Shown here piece after piece: positions 48,931-58,736 of a stretch of DNA of 64,000 nucleotides. The position numbers were made by a program, and so were the translations under genes. The notes under the pieces are model-generated. The model saw only the letters and a list, made by a program, of their open reading frames with translations, made no database searches and was not told the DNA's origin. Every line of letters starts with the position of its first letter. Within the stretch, counting starts at the first letter, position 1. The stretch is from Candidatus Kryptoniota bacterium (GTDB taxonomy: Bacteria; Bacteroidota; Ignavibacteria; Kryptoniales; Kryptoniaceae), in NCBI GenBank assembly GCA_938074445.1, contig CALJEK010000001.1, positions 157,529 through 221,528 on the forward strand. The letters run 5' to 3'.

Positions 48931-49812
48931 ATGCTTTCAAGTATGACAGGTTTCGGTAAGGCTGAGATTAAACAAGATGGAATTTCTGTTTATGTTGAAG
49001 TGAAAAGTTTAAACTCTCGCTTTCTTGAGGTAATTCCAAGGATTCCGAGAATCCTTCAGTCGAAGGAGTTTGAGATAAGGGAAATAATCCGCGAGAAAAT
49101 CACGAGGGGCAAGATTACAATTTCAATTAATCTCGAAATTGATCCAACGTATTTAGGTCCAATTGAAATTAATTTTAACTTAGCAAGTTACTTTGTGAAG
49201 TTGCTTCGCGAGCTTAAAAAGAAGACCAAGGTTAAAGGTGAGATAAAGCTTGAGCATTTGCTTATGTTTCGCGATAAGTTTGAAGCAAATTCCTTTGATA
49301 ATATTTCAGAGGGGCATTGGGAGGTTGTTAGGAATGCAATTGAGAAGGCGGTTGATGAGCTTGTTGAGGCAAGGAAAAAGGAGGGGCTTGAACTTTCAAA
49401 AGATATTGAAAACAGGATTAATTTAATTTTGATGCATGTTGATAGAATTTTAACTCTTTCTGAGCGGGGTTTGAAAAATAAACAAGGCATCTTGAAGCAA
49501 AAGATTGAAAAATTTTTCAGAGACGTTGAATTTGACAAAAGTCGTCTCGAGATGGAGCTCGTATTACTTGCTGATAAGCTTGATGTGACGGAGGAATGTG
49601 TTAGGTTAAAAAGCCACGCGAAGTTTTTTATTGAAACGCTTAGAAGTGATGAAGTTGCTGTTGGCAGGAGGTTAAATTTTTTGCTTCAGGAAATGCTTCG
49701 CGAGGCAACGACGATAGGCGCAAAGGCAGAAGATGCTGAAATAACTTATCTTGTCATCGCTATCAAAGAGGAAATTGAAAAGATTAGGGAACAATTACAA
49801 AATGTCGAATAA
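48931..49812 (+). CDS. YicC-family endoribonuclease
   Basis: About 293 residues of the YicC/YloC family. N-terminal SSMTGFGKAEIKQDG and the C-terminal DUF1732 region (LNFLLQEMLREATTIGAKAED) are diagnostic. Family members act as RNA endonucleases and influence RNA turnover. A TTG at 48925 opens the frame; ATG 48931 is more likely. It precedes gmk and rpoZ, the usual yicC-gmk-rpoZ order. Confidence 0.92.
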   Translation: MLSSMTGFGKAEIKQDGISVYVEVKSLNSRFLEVIPRIPRILQSKEFEIREIIREKITRGKITISINLEIDPTYLGPIEINFNLASYFVKLLRELKKKTKVKGEIKLEHLLMFRDKFEANSFDNISEGHWEVVRNAIEKAVDELVEARKKEGLELSKDIENRINLILMHVDRILTLSERGLKNKQGILKQKIEKFFRDVEFDKSRLEMELVLLADKLDVTEECVRLKSHAKFFIETLRSDEVAVGRRLNFLLQEMLREATTIGAKAEDAEITYLVIAIKEEIEKIREQLQNVE

Positions 49813-49831
49813 ATCTTAAAAATCGTGAAAG

Positions 49832-50425
49832 ATGGTCAGAGGGAAATTAATAGTTATCTCGGCGCCGAGTGGCTCAGGGAAGACAACAATTGCTAAAAAG
49901 ATGTTGGAAAGGTTTCCTTTTATGAGATTTTCAGTTTCTGCTACCACGAGACCAAAGCGAAATGGTGAGGTTGAGGGTAAGGATTATTTCTTTTTAACTC
50001 GGGAAGAATTTGAAAAAAAGATACAAAATGGTGAGCTCTTGGAGTGGGAGGAAATTTATGGGAATTATTATGGGACATTGAAAAGCATTGTTGAAGATGC
50101 GTTGAAAAGTGGCGATATCTTGATTTTCGATGTTGATGTAAATGGGGCGATCTCTATAAAAGAAAAGTTTCCCGATGATTCCATTTTGATTTTCATTAAA
50201 CCCCCAAATATGGAAACGCTCAAAGAGAGATTAAAGCGAAGAAGGACCGAATCGGAAGAGCAGATTAAAAAGAGGCTTGAACGGGTTCCAATGGAACTTG
50301 AAAAAGCCAAATATTTTGACTATATTTTTGTCAACGATGACCTTGAGGACACAATAAAATCCGTCGAAAGAGCTATTTCAAATGAAATTGAGAAGTGGAA
50401 AGCCATTCAAAGGCATGAATATTAA
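49832..50425 (+). CDS. gmk: Guanylate kinase
   Basis: 197 residues phosphorylating GMP to GDP. P-loop SAPSGSGKTT (about 9-18), GMP-binding region SVSATTRPKRNGEVEGKDY (about 34-52) and LLEWEEIYGNYYGT are intact. It starts 19 bases after yicC. Confidence 0.96.
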   Translation: MVRGKLIVISAPSGSGKTTIAKKMLERFPFMRFSVSATTRPKRNGEVEGKDYFFLTREEFEKKIQNGELLEWEEIYGNYYGTLKSIVEDALKSGDILIFDVDVNGAISIKEKFPDDSILIFIKPPNMETLKERLKRRRTESEEQIKKRLERVPMELEKAKYFDYIFVNDDLEDTIKSVERAISNEIEKWKAIQRHEY

Positions 50426-50449
50426 AAACAAAATAAAATAGATTTCGAG

Positions 50450-50797
50450 ATGGGAATCAAGCCACTTGATTTGAAGAAAATTCAGGAGCTTGCTGGAAAC
50501 ACATACGAAGCCATTGTAATAATGGCGAAAAGGGCAAGGCAGATAAACGATGAAAGAAAGATAATGTTCAATAAACAGCTTGAGGAGATGAAAGCACTCA
50601 AAGCACAACAGCAAAGTGCACCATCGGCAGAGGAAGAAACAATAAGAATTGTTGATGAAGAACAAGTTTTGAAAGTTCCTATAGAACAACTTAAAATTGC
50701 GGAGGAATTTGACCGCTTACCGAAGCCTGTAGACGTTGCGATAGAGGAATATCTTGAAGGGAAACTTACGTGGAATTATGAGAAGAGACGTTATTAA
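50450..50797 (+). CDS. rpoZ: RNA polymerase omega subunit
   Basis: 115 residues, with the omega core NTYEAIVIMAKRARQIND (about 19-36) followed by a charged extension (about 37-115) typical of FCB omega proteins. Omega stabilises beta-prime. It lies 24 bases after gmk and three bases before the GH130 gene. Confidence 0.87.
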   Translation: MGIKPLDLKKIQELAGNTYEAIVIMAKRARQINDERKIMFNKQLEEMKALKAQQQSAPSAEEETIRIVDEEQVLKVPIEQLKIAEEFDRLPKPVDVAIEEYLEGKLTWNYEKRRY

Positions 50798-50800
50798 GGA

Positions 50801-51850
50801 ATGTTTAAAATTGAAAGGTTAAACTCTGGAAGACCAATACTTGAAAGGGTTGAGGATAATCCGTGGGAAAACAAGGTTGTTTTTAATCCAGCCTGTGTTC
50901 TTGTTGAAGACAGGGAAGAAATAGAGGAAATAGTTGAATCGATCAAGCCGGATAAAGAAACGTTAACCGAAATTCAGAGGTGGGATGCTCTTTGTTTTTT
51001 GATTTACAGAGCTCAAGGGGTGAGGACAGAAGAGTATGACTATAGACGCTCTTCCCTTGGGCTTGCTATTCTATCGCCTGATTTAAAGCTCATAAAAAGA
51101 TTTCCCCACCCGGTTCTTAAGCCAGAAGAAGAGTTTGAAGACCTCGGGGTTGAGGACCCGCGAATTACAAAGGTTGGGGATAAATACTATATGTTATATA
51201 CAGGATATCAAAGTGGGAAAGAGAAAAATAAAATCAACATTTGCGTAGCCGAGACAAGGGATTTCATGCACTGGACGAAGCATGGAGTTTTAAAGGGCAA
51301 ACTTAACGATGTTGACAATAAAAATGCTGTCTTTTTTCCTGAGAAAATAAATGGGAAGTTTGTCTTGTTACATCGACCGATGGAAGGGGAAGGAGCAATG
51401 TTTATTCACTATGCCACGAGCGATGATATACTTGGTGAATGGAATGATGAAGGTATTTTGTTTGATGCTTTTACAAGATCTGGGTTTATAAAAACGTGGA
51501 ATGGTGCGGGTGCTCCACCTTTAAAGGTTGGGAATGGGAAATATGTAATGATTTATCACATTGGAAATTTAAAAATGGATGGGGCAAGGGAATATGACCT
51601 CGGCATTGCGGTTATTGATGAAGATAGAGAGCGTTATATAAAGCTTATTAAAAAGTTTGAGCCGTTTATGTGTCCCGAGACTGAATTTGAGACGAGAGGT
51701 GATTTGGAGCTTGGCGTAAATAATGTTTTGTTTATTTGTGGAGCATATTTTTACGGTGATTATCTTTATTTTCCATATGCTGGGGCTGATACTGTGATTC
51801 TTGGTGGGAGGGTTTTAAAAGATGAGATTTTGCGCTGGGCTTTATCATAA
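50801..51850 (+). CDS. GH130 glycoside phosphorylase
   Basis: 349 residues of the five-bladed GH130 fold. Motifs include GVEDPRITKVGDKYYMLYTG (catalytic Asp near 125), HRPMEGEGAMF and TWNGAGAPPLKVGNGKYVMIYH. GH130 enzymes phosphorolyse beta-1,4- or beta-1,2-mannosides; some act on Man-GlcNAc linkages. The substrate cannot be told here. It has no signal peptide, so it acts inside the cell. It is joined to rpoZ by three bases, an unusual setting without other sugar genes. Confidence 0.87.
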   Translation: MFKIERLNSGRPILERVEDNPWENKVVFNPACVLVEDREEIEEIVESIKPDKETLTEIQRWDALCFLIYRAQGVRTEEYDYRRSSLGLAILSPDLKLIKRFPHPVLKPEEEFEDLGVEDPRITKVGDKYYMLYTGYQSGKEKNKINICVAETRDFMHWTKHGVLKGKLNDVDNKNAVFFPEKINGKFVLLHRPMEGEGAMFIHYATSDDILGEWNDEGILFDAFTRSGFIKTWNGAGAPPLKVGNGKYVMIYHIGNLKMDGAREYDLGIAVIDEDRERYIKLIKKFEPFMCPETEFETRGDLELGVNNVLFICGAYFYGDYLYFPYAGADTVILGGRVLKDEILRWALS

Positions 51851-51878
51851 AAATTAAAAAGTTAAGGAGGAAAAGCAC

Positions 51879-52862
51879 ATGACAATTGGAATAACTTTTA
51901 TCGAAAAAATCAAAGAGAGAGCAAAGCAACTTAAAAAGCACATCGTTCTTCCTGATGCACTTGACGAGAGAACTTTAAAAGCTGCGAGGATTATAGTTGA
52001 TGAGAAAATTGCGAATGTAACTTTAATTGGTGATGAGGAAAAGATTTATTCCCTTGCGGAGAAGATTGGTGTTAATTTATCAGGGGTAAGGATTGAAAAT
52101 CCATTGCGTTCGGAGAAATTGAGTGATTTTGCTCATATATTTTACAATTTGAGAAAACATAAAGGGATTAGTTTTGAAGAAGCGATTGAAACGATGAAAA
52201 ATTCTCTCTTTTTCGGTGCGATGATGGTAAGGGAGGGATTGGCTGATGGAAGTGTTGCGGGGTCGATTTCAACAACTGCTGATGTTCTAAGGGCTGGGAT
52301 CCAGGTTGTTGGTTTGATGGATGGGATTTCGATTGTTTCAAGTTTCTTTTTGATCGTTTTTCCACATAAGGTTTATTCATTTGCTGATTGCGCAGTTGTC
52401 CCTAATCCAACGGCGGAGCAGTTAGCCGATATAGCTATTTCAACGGCGATAAATCATAAAAAGCTTACGGAAGAAGAGCCGTATATTGCGATGCTTTCGT
52501 TTTCAACGAAGGGAAGCGCAAAACATGAGATGGTAGATAAAGTTGTTCAAGCAACGCAAATAGCGAAGAGCAAAAGACCTGATTTGATAATTGATGGCGA
52601 ACTTCAACTTGATGCAGCAATTGTTCCTGAAGTTGCAAAAAGGAAAGCACCCAATAGCCCTATTCAAGGGAATGCAAATGTGTTAATCTTTCCAAATCTT
52701 GATGCTGGGAATATTGGGTATAAGATGGCTCAAAGGATGGCTGGGGCTGAAGCGCTTGGTCCGATTGTTCAAGGATTAAGGAAGCCGTGCTTTGATCTTT
52801 CGAGAGGATGTAGCGTTGAGGATATCGTTAATGTTGTCGCTATAAATTGCGTCATGGGATGA
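51879..52862 (+). CDS. pta: Phosphate acetyltransferase (or phosphotransbutyrylase-like)
   Basis: 327 residues of the PTA_PTB family: IVLPDALDERTLKAARII at the start, GLADGSVAGSISTTADVLRA (about 120-139), SFSTKGSAKHEMVDKV and the C-terminal FPNLDAGNIGYKMAQRM. It interconverts acetyl-CoA and acetyl phosphate. A strong GGAGG precedes the ATG. No acetate kinase gene is in the window; a CoA-transferase at 57416 may serve the acetate end. Confidence 0.92.
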   Translation: MTIGITFIEKIKERAKQLKKHIVLPDALDERTLKAARIIVDEKIANVTLIGDEEKIYSLAEKIGVNLSGVRIENPLRSEKLSDFAHIFYNLRKHKGISFEEAIETMKNSLFFGAMMVREGLADGSVAGSISTTADVLRAGIQVVGLMDGISIVSSFFLIVFPHKVYSFADCAVVPNPTAEQLADIAISTAINHKKLTEEEPYIAMLSFSTKGSAKHEMVDKVVQATQIAKSKRPDLIIDGELQLDAAIVPEVAKRKAPNSPIQGNANVLIFPNLDAGNIGYKMAQRMAGAEALGPIVQGLRKPCFDLSRGCSVEDIVNVVAINCVMG

Positions 52863-52876
52863 TGCTGTGGGTTTAT

Positions 52877-52906
52877 TTGCAAAATTTACCTCCTATTTTT
52901 TATATT
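52877..52906 (+). promoter_or_regulatory. Promoter of tRNA-Leu(CAA)
   Basis: TTGCAA (52877-52882), 18-base spacer, TATATT (52901-52906), 12 bases before the tRNA 5' end. Confidence 0.75.
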
Positions 52907-52917
52907 TTAAATGCAAA

Positions 52918-53006
<89 letters not shown>

Positions 53007-53051
53007 TTTTTATTTTAAAACCCCTTGATATAAGCAAAAGGTAATCTAAAA

Positions 53052-53717
53052 ATGGAATTCCTTTACTTGATTCCAATCCTTCTCTTCAGCGTTGTCGTTC
53101 ACGAAGTGATGCATGGCTACATTGCATTGAGGTGCGGTGATCCAACCGCAAAATACGCAGGGAGGTTAACTTTAAACCCAATTCCACATATTGATCTTAT
53201 AGGTTCAATTCTTGTTCCTTTGTTTTCAATTCTCGTTGCTGGGCGTGTTTTTATCGCATGGGCTAAGCCAGTCCCCATTAATCCGTTGAACTTTAGAAAC
53301 TTCAAAAGGGATTCTATTTTAGTTTCGGGTGTTGGTCCCTTGTCAAATCTACTTTTGTCTCTTTGTTGTACTTTTGTTGTGATTGTTCTTTTGAGGTTTG
53401 AAGGATTTTTTGAGTCATTTAATTCGGAGACTGTCAGACTTGCGTATGAATTTATTTTAAAGATGTTTTATGGGGGAATTTACCTTAACATAGTTCTTGG
53501 TGTTTTTAATCTTATTCCAATTCCCCCGCTTGATGGTTCACATATTTTTGCGTCAATTTTACCAGATAGATTAAGTGAGAGTTACAGACAGATTGGTTTC
53601 TTTGGAATTTTCATTGTGATATTTTTAATGCGGGTTCCTGCTTTTTCAGATATTTTCTTTTCGATAGTTCGCTCTATAGCAAAACCGATGGAGTTGTTAA
53701 TTCAAGTTTTGGCTTGA
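53052..53717 (+). CDS. Site-2 protease-like membrane metalloprotease
   Basis: 221 residues with about five or six membrane helices. The zinc motif VVHEVMHGYIA (HExxH, about 17-21) and the third-ligand region NLIPIPPLDGSHIF (Asp near 170) are intact. This is the short S2P subgroup without PDZ domain, of unknown substrate. It lies 47 bases after tRNA-Leu and ends at a terminator. Confidence 0.88.
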   Translation: MEFLYLIPILLFSVVVHEVMHGYIALRCGDPTAKYAGRLTLNPIPHIDLIGSILVPLFSILVAGRVFIAWAKPVPINPLNFRNFKRDSILVSGVGPLSNLLLSLCCTFVVIVLLRFEGFFESFNSETVRLAYEFILKMFYGGIYLNIVLGVFNLIPIPPLDGSHIFASILPDRLSESYRQIGFFGIFIVIFLMRVPAFSDIFFSIVRSIAKPMELLIQVLA

Positions 53718-53739
53718 TGACAAATTTATTTTTGTGAGA

Positions 53740-53771
53740 AGGGCGGTTTAAAACCGCCCTTTTTGTTTTTA
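53740..53771 (+). terminator. Terminator after the site-2 protease gene
   Basis: A palindrome AGGGCGGTTT-A-AAACCGCCCT (53740-53760) followed by TTTTGTTTTT. The T tract overlaps the stop of the convergent nupC. On the minus strand no T run follows. Confidence 0.85.
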
Positions 53772-55121
53772 TACGAGAACCCCTGCGATAGTGGCTGTCA
53801 TTAGGTTGGCAAGAGTTCCGCCGAGGACAGCTCTTAAGCCGAGTCGCGCCAAATCTGCCCTTCTATTTGGAGCCATTGGGCTTATACCACCAATTTGAAT
53901 TGCAATCGAAGAGAAATTAGCGAAGCCACAGAGTGCAAAGGTTGTCATCGTGATAGTTTTTTCAAAGACGATTTTATTTTGAGCTATTAACTCAGAAAAT
54001 TTTAAATACGCGACGAATTCATTTAGCACTATCTTTGTCCCTAATAAGCTCCCAAAGTTCAGTGCATCGCCCCAGGGAATTCCAATTGCCACTCCGAGAT
54101 ATTGGAGCACAAGACCAAATATAAGTTCCAGTTTAAGGGGTGTTCCAAATTTTTTTATTAGAAAATCGTTAAGTCCACCAATAGTTCCAATTTTTTCAAG
54201 ACCCCAATTTGTCATTGCTATGAGAGCTATAAAGGCGATCAACATTGCTCCGACGTTTAAGGCAAGATATAGACCATTTGAGGCGCCTTCAGCAGCTGCT
54301 TCTATGACGTTTTGGGCTGTCTTTTCAATTTTTACTTTTACTGTTCCTTTTGTTACTGGTTCTTCTGTTTCCGGCAACATAATTTTAGCCATCACAAGCG
54401 CAGCTGGTGCTGCCATTACGCTTGCTCCAAGAAGTTGTTCAGCGAATTTAACTTGTGCAGTCATTATATCAAGATTGTGTGCTTGGGCGAAGGAATAGCC
54501 AAGCATTTGGACGTAAGCAGCCATAACTCCTCCCGCTATCGTAGCCATCCCGCCAACCATCACGGCGAGGAGTTCTGATATTGTCATCATTGCTATGAAA
54601 GGTCTGACCATTAAAGGTGCTTCAGTTTGACCAACAAATATATTTGCAGTGCATGATAAACTTTCTGCTCCGCTTGTCCCCATAAGTCGAAGCATAATCC
54701 AAGCCATCGCTTGAACGACTCGTTGCATAATTCCGAGAAAATAAAGCACGGACATCAAGGATGAAAAGAATATAATCGTTGGCAAAACTTGGAAAGCGAA
54801 GAAAAAACCGAGCGAATTGTTTTGTCCTGGGCTAATAGCTAAATCTCCAAAGACGAATTTCGCTCCTTCAATTGTAAAGCCGAGGATGACGACGAAGGCT
54901 TTGCTTATCCACTCGAACAAAATTTTAGGCCAGCCAAGAGGCGTCCACAAGTTGGCAAGTTCACGACCCTTCAAGATGAAAACTGCAAAGACGATCTGAA
55001 TAAGAAGCCCTGAAATAACAAGTCGCCAATTGACCCTTTTTTTGTTGTTTGAAACAAGGAAGGCTATTCCTATTATAACTGCCATCCCCAAAAGACCGTT
55101 GAGAAGGGAGATTAATTTCAT
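53769..55121 (-). CDS. nupC: Concentrative nucleoside transporter (NupC/CNT family)
   Basis: 450 residues with many membrane helices. The CNT signatures are SCTANIFVGQTEAPLMVRPFI (about 155-175) and CGFANFSSIAIQIGGISPMAPNRR toward the C-terminus. It imports nucleosides with Na+ or H+. It is the third gene of cdd-tdk-nupC, so transport and salvage are encoded together. Confidence 0.92.
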   Translation of the reverse strand: MKLISLLNGLLGMAVIIGIAFLVSNNKKRVNWRLVISGLLIQIVFAVFILKGRELANLWTPLGWPKILFEWISKAFVVILGFTIEGAKFVFGDLAISPGQNNSLGFFFAFQVLPTIIFFSSLMSVLYFLGIMQRVVQAMAWIMLRLMGTSGAESLSCTANIFVGQTEAPLMVRPFIAMMTISELLAVMVGGMATIAGGVMAAYVQMLGYSFAQAHNLDIMTAQVKFAEQLLGASVMAAPAALVMAKIMLPETEEPVTKGTVKVKIEKTAQNVIEAAAEGASNGLYLALNVGAMLIAFIALIAMTNWGLEKIGTIGGLNDFLIKKFGTPLKLELIFGLVLQYLGVAIGIPWGDALNFGSLLGTKIVLNEFVAYLKFSELIAQNKIVFEKTITMTTFALCGFANFSSIAIQIGGISPMAPNRRADLARLGLRAVLGGTLANLMTATIAGVLV

Positions 55122-55144
55122 TAGGTAGTTTCTCCAGTTTGTTT

Positions 55145-55729
55145 TTATTCCTCAGGGGGTTCAAAACATTTCCTACATCTTGCCTCGTAAATATCGGATG
55201 CCCCAACGACTATTCTGGCTCCAGCCTTTATTTTTCGCTGAGTTTTACTTGCTGGGTTGCCACATACAACACAAATAGCGTGTGTTTTTGTTATATATTC
55301 AGCAATGGCAAGGAGTTGTGGCATCGGTTCAAATGGTTTCCCTCTATAATCTTGATCAAGCCCAGCAACAATTACTCTTTTACCTTCGTTAGCAAGTTGT
55401 TCGCACACGTCAACTAAATCCATATCAAAAAATTGAGCTTCGTCAATCCCAACAACTTGAGCATCCTTTGCGAGTTCAAGTATTTGTTTTGCGTTATCCA
55501 CGACGATTGATTCGATCGACATATCGCTGTGCGAAACAATTTTATCAATGCTATATCTTGTGTCGATCCTTGGCTTAAAAACGGCGACTTTTAATTTAGC
55601 AATTTGTGCTCTGCGTATTCTTCTTATTAACTCCTCTGTTTTTCCGCTAAACATACTCCCAGCGATGACTTCTATCCATCCGGTTCCTTTTGCGCCTTGT
55701 GGAATTTTTTCAAATTCAGTAATATCCAT
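55145..55729 (-). CDS. tdk: Thymidine kinase
   Basis: 194 residues of the type II TK family. P-loop [14 protein letters not shown] (about 27-40), the DEAQFF motif (about 96-101) and a zinc-binding lasso with CVVCGN and CRKCFE near the C-terminus. It makes dTMP from thymidine imported by NupC. Four bases separate it from cdd. Confidence 0.95.
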   Translation of the reverse strand: MDITEFEKIPQGAKGTGWIEVIAGSMFSGKTEELIRRIRRAQIAKLKVAVFKPRIDTRYSIDKIVSHSDMSIESIVVDNAKQILELAKDAQVVGIDEAQFFDMDLVDVCEQLANEGKRVIVAGLDQDYRGKPFEPMPQLLAIAEYITKTHAICVVCGNPASKTQRKIKAGARIVVGASDIYEARCRKCFEPPEE

Positions 55730-55732
55730 ATT

Positions 55733-56143
55733 TCATTTCCCCCTTTTTGTTTTAAGGTCTTTTGATTCAAAGGGCAAGGGTAACAATTCCTTTAGTTTTA
55801 GAATTTTTTTCTTTCCTTTTGAATTCGTTAAGATAACTTCCAATTCCCCGCCAGCTAAATCCATAAGGACTTGTCTGCATGCACCGCAAGGTGAGATATA
55901 ATTTTTTGAATCTGAAACAATAGCGATTGACTTAAACTTTTTCTTTCCAATTGAATAGGCTTTAAAGATCGCAACTCTTTCTGCGCAGATAGTCAATGAA
56001 TATGAACTGTTTTCAATGTTACAACCTGTAAAAACCTCTCCATCGTCGGTTAATATAGCAGCTCCAACTTTGAATTTTGAATAAGGGGCGTAGGCAAACT
56101 TTTTTGCTTCAATTGCAAGCTTGATCAGCTCATCGTGTTTCAT
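55733..56143 (-). CDS. cdd: Cytidine deaminase
   Basis: About 136 residues. Zinc motif TICAERVAIFKA (catalytic Glu) and SPCGACRQVLMDLAGG, with NIENSSYSLT for substrate binding. It converts cytidine and deoxycytidine to uridines. The frame opens at 56173, but the ATG at 56143 (MKHDELIKLAIEAKKFAYAP) fits the family. It is the first gene of the salvage unit; 154 bases separate it from the divergent ald. Confidence 0.94.
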   Translation of the reverse strand: MKHDELIKLAIEAKKFAYAPYSKFKVGAAILTDDGEVFTGCNIENSSYSLTICAERVAIFKAYSIGKKKFKSIAIVSDSKNYISPCGACRQVLMDLAGGELEVILTNSKGKKKILKLKELLPLPFESKDLKTKRGK

Positions 56144-56297
56144 TAAGATTTTTCTGTTTAATTTTGAATGCAAATGAAAATATATTCAAAGTTGCGGATA
56201 AAATCAATTTGGCGATCGACGTTTTGGATATCTTTCTCAATGCGGAAACTTTTTAGTATATTTGTAAAGAAAAGTCAAAAGAAACTTAAAAACAGCG

Positions 56298-57419
56298 ATG
56301 AACATTGGAATTCCAAAGGAGAGCAAAGAAAAAATTCTCGAAAGGAGGGTAGCTCTAACGCCAGCCGGGGTAAAAGCACTTGTCGATCGGGGGCATGAAG
56401 TTTACGTTGAAACATTGGCGGGAGAATATAGTGGCTTCAGCGATGCGGAGTATGAGAAGGTGGGGGCAAAAATTGTCTTTTCGCGCGAGGAAGTTTATAG
56501 AAGGTCTCAGATGGTGGTTAAAGTTGCGAGACCAACTGAGGAGGACTATGATTATTTATGCGAGGGGCATCTTTTGTTTGGTTTTCTACATCTTGCGGTC
56601 GCACCCAGGAAATTTATTGATATTTTGCTTGAGAGGAAAATCACGGCAATCGGATATGAAATAATTGAACTTCCTGATGGACGTCTTCCAATACTTCAGG
56701 CGATGAGCGAAATCGCTGGGCAGATAGCAATTATAGTTGCAGCAAGATATTTACAAAATGAAGATGGCGGTCGTGGTATCATTTTGGGCGGGATTCCTGG
56801 GGTTCCACCTGCGACTGTCGTAATACTTGGTGCCGGTGTTGTAGGGCAAAATGCAATAAGAGCAGCCCTTGGACTTGGGGCTCATGTTATGGTCCTTGAT
56901 AATAACATAGACAAATTGAGGGAGGTCGAAAGGCTTTTTGACAAGAGAGTCGAAACTGCGATCGCGAGTGTTTATAACATTGAAAAGGCAGTTCAGTTTG
57001 CGGATGTGCTAATAGGGGCTGTGTTAATTCATGGTGCTTTAACCCCTAAACTTGTAACTGAGGAGATGGTAAAAAAGATGAAGCCTGGCTCCGTAATAAT
57101 TGATGTTTCAATAGACCAAGGTGGTTGCGTTGAAACCAGTAGACCCACAACAATTGTGAATCCTGTGTTTGTTAAGCATGGTGTAATTCACTACTGCGTC
57201 CCGAATATGGCTTCAAATGTTGCAAGAACAGCAACTTATGCGCTTACCAACACGAGCTTACCTTATATACTTGAAATCGCTGAAAAAGGCTTTACGCAAG
57301 TGGTCAGGGAAAATCCTTATTTCGGTAGGGGTGTTTACACACATGCTGGTCACTGTACCAACAAAAATATAGCGGAAATTTTTAAACTTGAATATAAAAA
57401 AATTGAAGATCTATTATGA
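56298..57419 (+). CDS. ald: Alanine dehydrogenase
   Basis: 373 residues, NAD-dependent conversion of alanine and pyruvate. MNIGIPKESKEKILERRVAL opens the protein, the substrate Lys/His lie in VVKVARPT and LFGFLHLAVAP (about 72 and 95), and the NAD loop is VILGAGVVGQNAIRAA (about 176-191). MSEIAGQIA is family-typical. Its stop overlaps the CoA-transferase start, suggesting a joint role in alanine fermentation or assimilation. Confidence 0.93.
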   Translation: MNIGIPKESKEKILERRVALTPAGVKALVDRGHEVYVETLAGEYSGFSDAEYEKVGAKIVFSREEVYRRSQMVVKVARPTEEDYDYLCEGHLLFGFLHLAVAPRKFIDILLERKITAIGYEIIELPDGRLPILQAMSEIAGQIAIIVAARYLQNEDGGRGIILGGIPGVPPATVVILGAGVVGQNAIRAALGLGAHVMVLDNNIDKLREVERLFDKRVETAIASVYNIEKAVQFADVLIGAVLIHGALTPKLVTEEMVKKMKPGSVIIDVSIDQGGCVETSRPTTIVNPVFVKHGVIHYCVPNMASNVARTATYALTNTSLPYILEIAEKGFTQVVRENPYFGRGVYTHAGHCTNKNIAEIFKLEYKKIEDLL

Positions 57420-58711
57420 GCTGGACGAAGCACTTCAAAGAAAGAATTGTTACAGCTGAAGAAGCAGTAAAAGCTATAAAATCTGGGGATAAAGTTTGGG
57501 TTCATCCGGGATGCGCCACTCCAGAACCTTTGCTAAAGGCGCTCGTTGCAAGAAAGGATGAACTTGAAAATGTTGAAATAGCACATATTTTAACATTTGG
57601 TGAAGCACCTTATGTGAGTCCTGAGATGCAGGGGCATTTCAAGCACCGTGCATTTTTCACCGGTGCGAATGTCAGAGATGCGGTAAATGATGGCAGGGCA
57701 GAATTTGTCCCGATCTTCCTTTCTGAGATACCGAAATTGTTTTACAGTGGTGAGTATAAAATTGATGTTGCATTAATAACTGTTTCACCCCCGGATGAGT
57801 ATGGATTTTGTAGTTTTGGCGTTGGCGTTGAATGTACGAAAGCAGCTGCTGAAACTGCAAGAATTGTCATTGCTGAAGTCAACTCTAATATGCCAAGAGC
57901 TCTTGGCGATAGTTTTATCCATGTCAGCAAGATTCACTATTTTGTTGAATCTGATAGACCGCTTTTTGAACTTCCAAAGGAGGAAATAACTGACCTTCAC
58001 AGAAAGATTGCCGGTTATATTGCTGAGTTGATTGAGGATGGTTCAACTTTACAAATGGGAATTGGCGGTATTCCGGATGCGGTTTTGCTCTTTATGAGGG
58101 ATAAAAAAGATCTTGGAATTCATACGGAAATGTTTAGCGATGGTTTGTTGCCACTTATAGAATCTGGTGTGGTGAATAATGAGAAAAAAACTTTACATAG
58201 GGGAAAAGTTGTAGCGAGTTTCGTTCTTGGAACTAAGAAACTCTTTGATTTTATCGATAATAACCCACTTTTTGAATTTCATCCATCTGATTATGTTAAC
58301 GATCCGTTTATCATAAGTCAAAATGAGAAGATGGTAGCTATAAATTCCGCATTGCAGATTGATTTAACTGGTCAAGTTTGTTCCGATTCAATAGGGCATA
58401 AGATTTACAGTGGCATAGGCGGACAGGTTGATTTCATTCGCGGAGCTGCTCGCTCTAAAGGTGGAAAACCAATAATCGCACTGCCGTCAACTGCAAAAAA
58501 TGGTACCATTTCAAGAATTGTGCCGACTTTGTCGGAGGGTGCAGGCGTCGTTACATCAAGGGGAGACGTTCATTATGTTGTCACTGAATATGGCATCGCT
58601 TATCTACATGGCAAAAGTATAAGGGAAAGAGCAAAAGCGTTGATTGAAATTGCTCATCCTGATTTTAGGGATTGGTTAAAGTTTGAAGCGAAAAAAAGAT
58701 GTTATCTTTAA
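57416..58711 (+). CDS. Acetyl-CoA hydrolase / 4-hydroxybutyrate-type CoA-transferase
   Basis: 431 residues of the Cat1/AbfT family. Motifs are [11 protein letters not shown] (about 217), [10 protein letters not shown] (about 236; the Glu is the likely CoA-ester residue by family precedent) and [19 protein letters not shown] (about 340). It moves CoA between acetate and another acid, or hydrolyses acetyl-CoA. With ald overlapping and pta at 51879, an acetate-forming route is plausible. Confidence 0.88.
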   Translation: MSWTKHFKERIVTAEEAVKAIKSGDKVWVHPGCATPEPLLKALVARKDELENVEIAHILTFGEAPYVSPEMQGHFKHRAFFTGANVRDAVNDGRAEFVPIFLSEIPKLFYSGEYKIDVALITVSPPDEYGFCSFGVGVECTKAAAETARIVIAEVNSNMPRALGDSFIHVSKIHYFVESDRPLFELPKEEITDLHRKIAGYIAELIEDGSTLQMGIGGIPDAVLLFMRDKKDLGIHTEMFSDGLLPLIESGVVNNEKKTLHRGKVVASFVLGTKKLFDFIDNNPLFEFHPSDYVNDPFIISQNEKMVAINSALQIDLTGQVCSDSIGHKIYSGIGGQVDFIRGAARSKGGKPIIALPSTAKNGTISRIVPTLSEGAGVVTSRGDVHYVVTEYGIAYLHGKSIRERAKALIEIAHPDFRDWLKFEAKKRCYL

Positions 58712-58736
58712 TTTAAACAAAAATCGGGCGATCAAA

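Noticed and set aside
53740..53760. Bidirectional terminator serving nupC as well
   Set aside because: On the minus strand the stem is followed by an A-rich, not T-rich, sequence.
56144..56297. Promoter for ald with TATATTTG at 56257-56264 resembling the Bacteroidota -7 box
   Set aside because: No TTTG lies at the expected distance upstream, and the alternative TTCTCA -35 is weak, so it was not listed as a feature.
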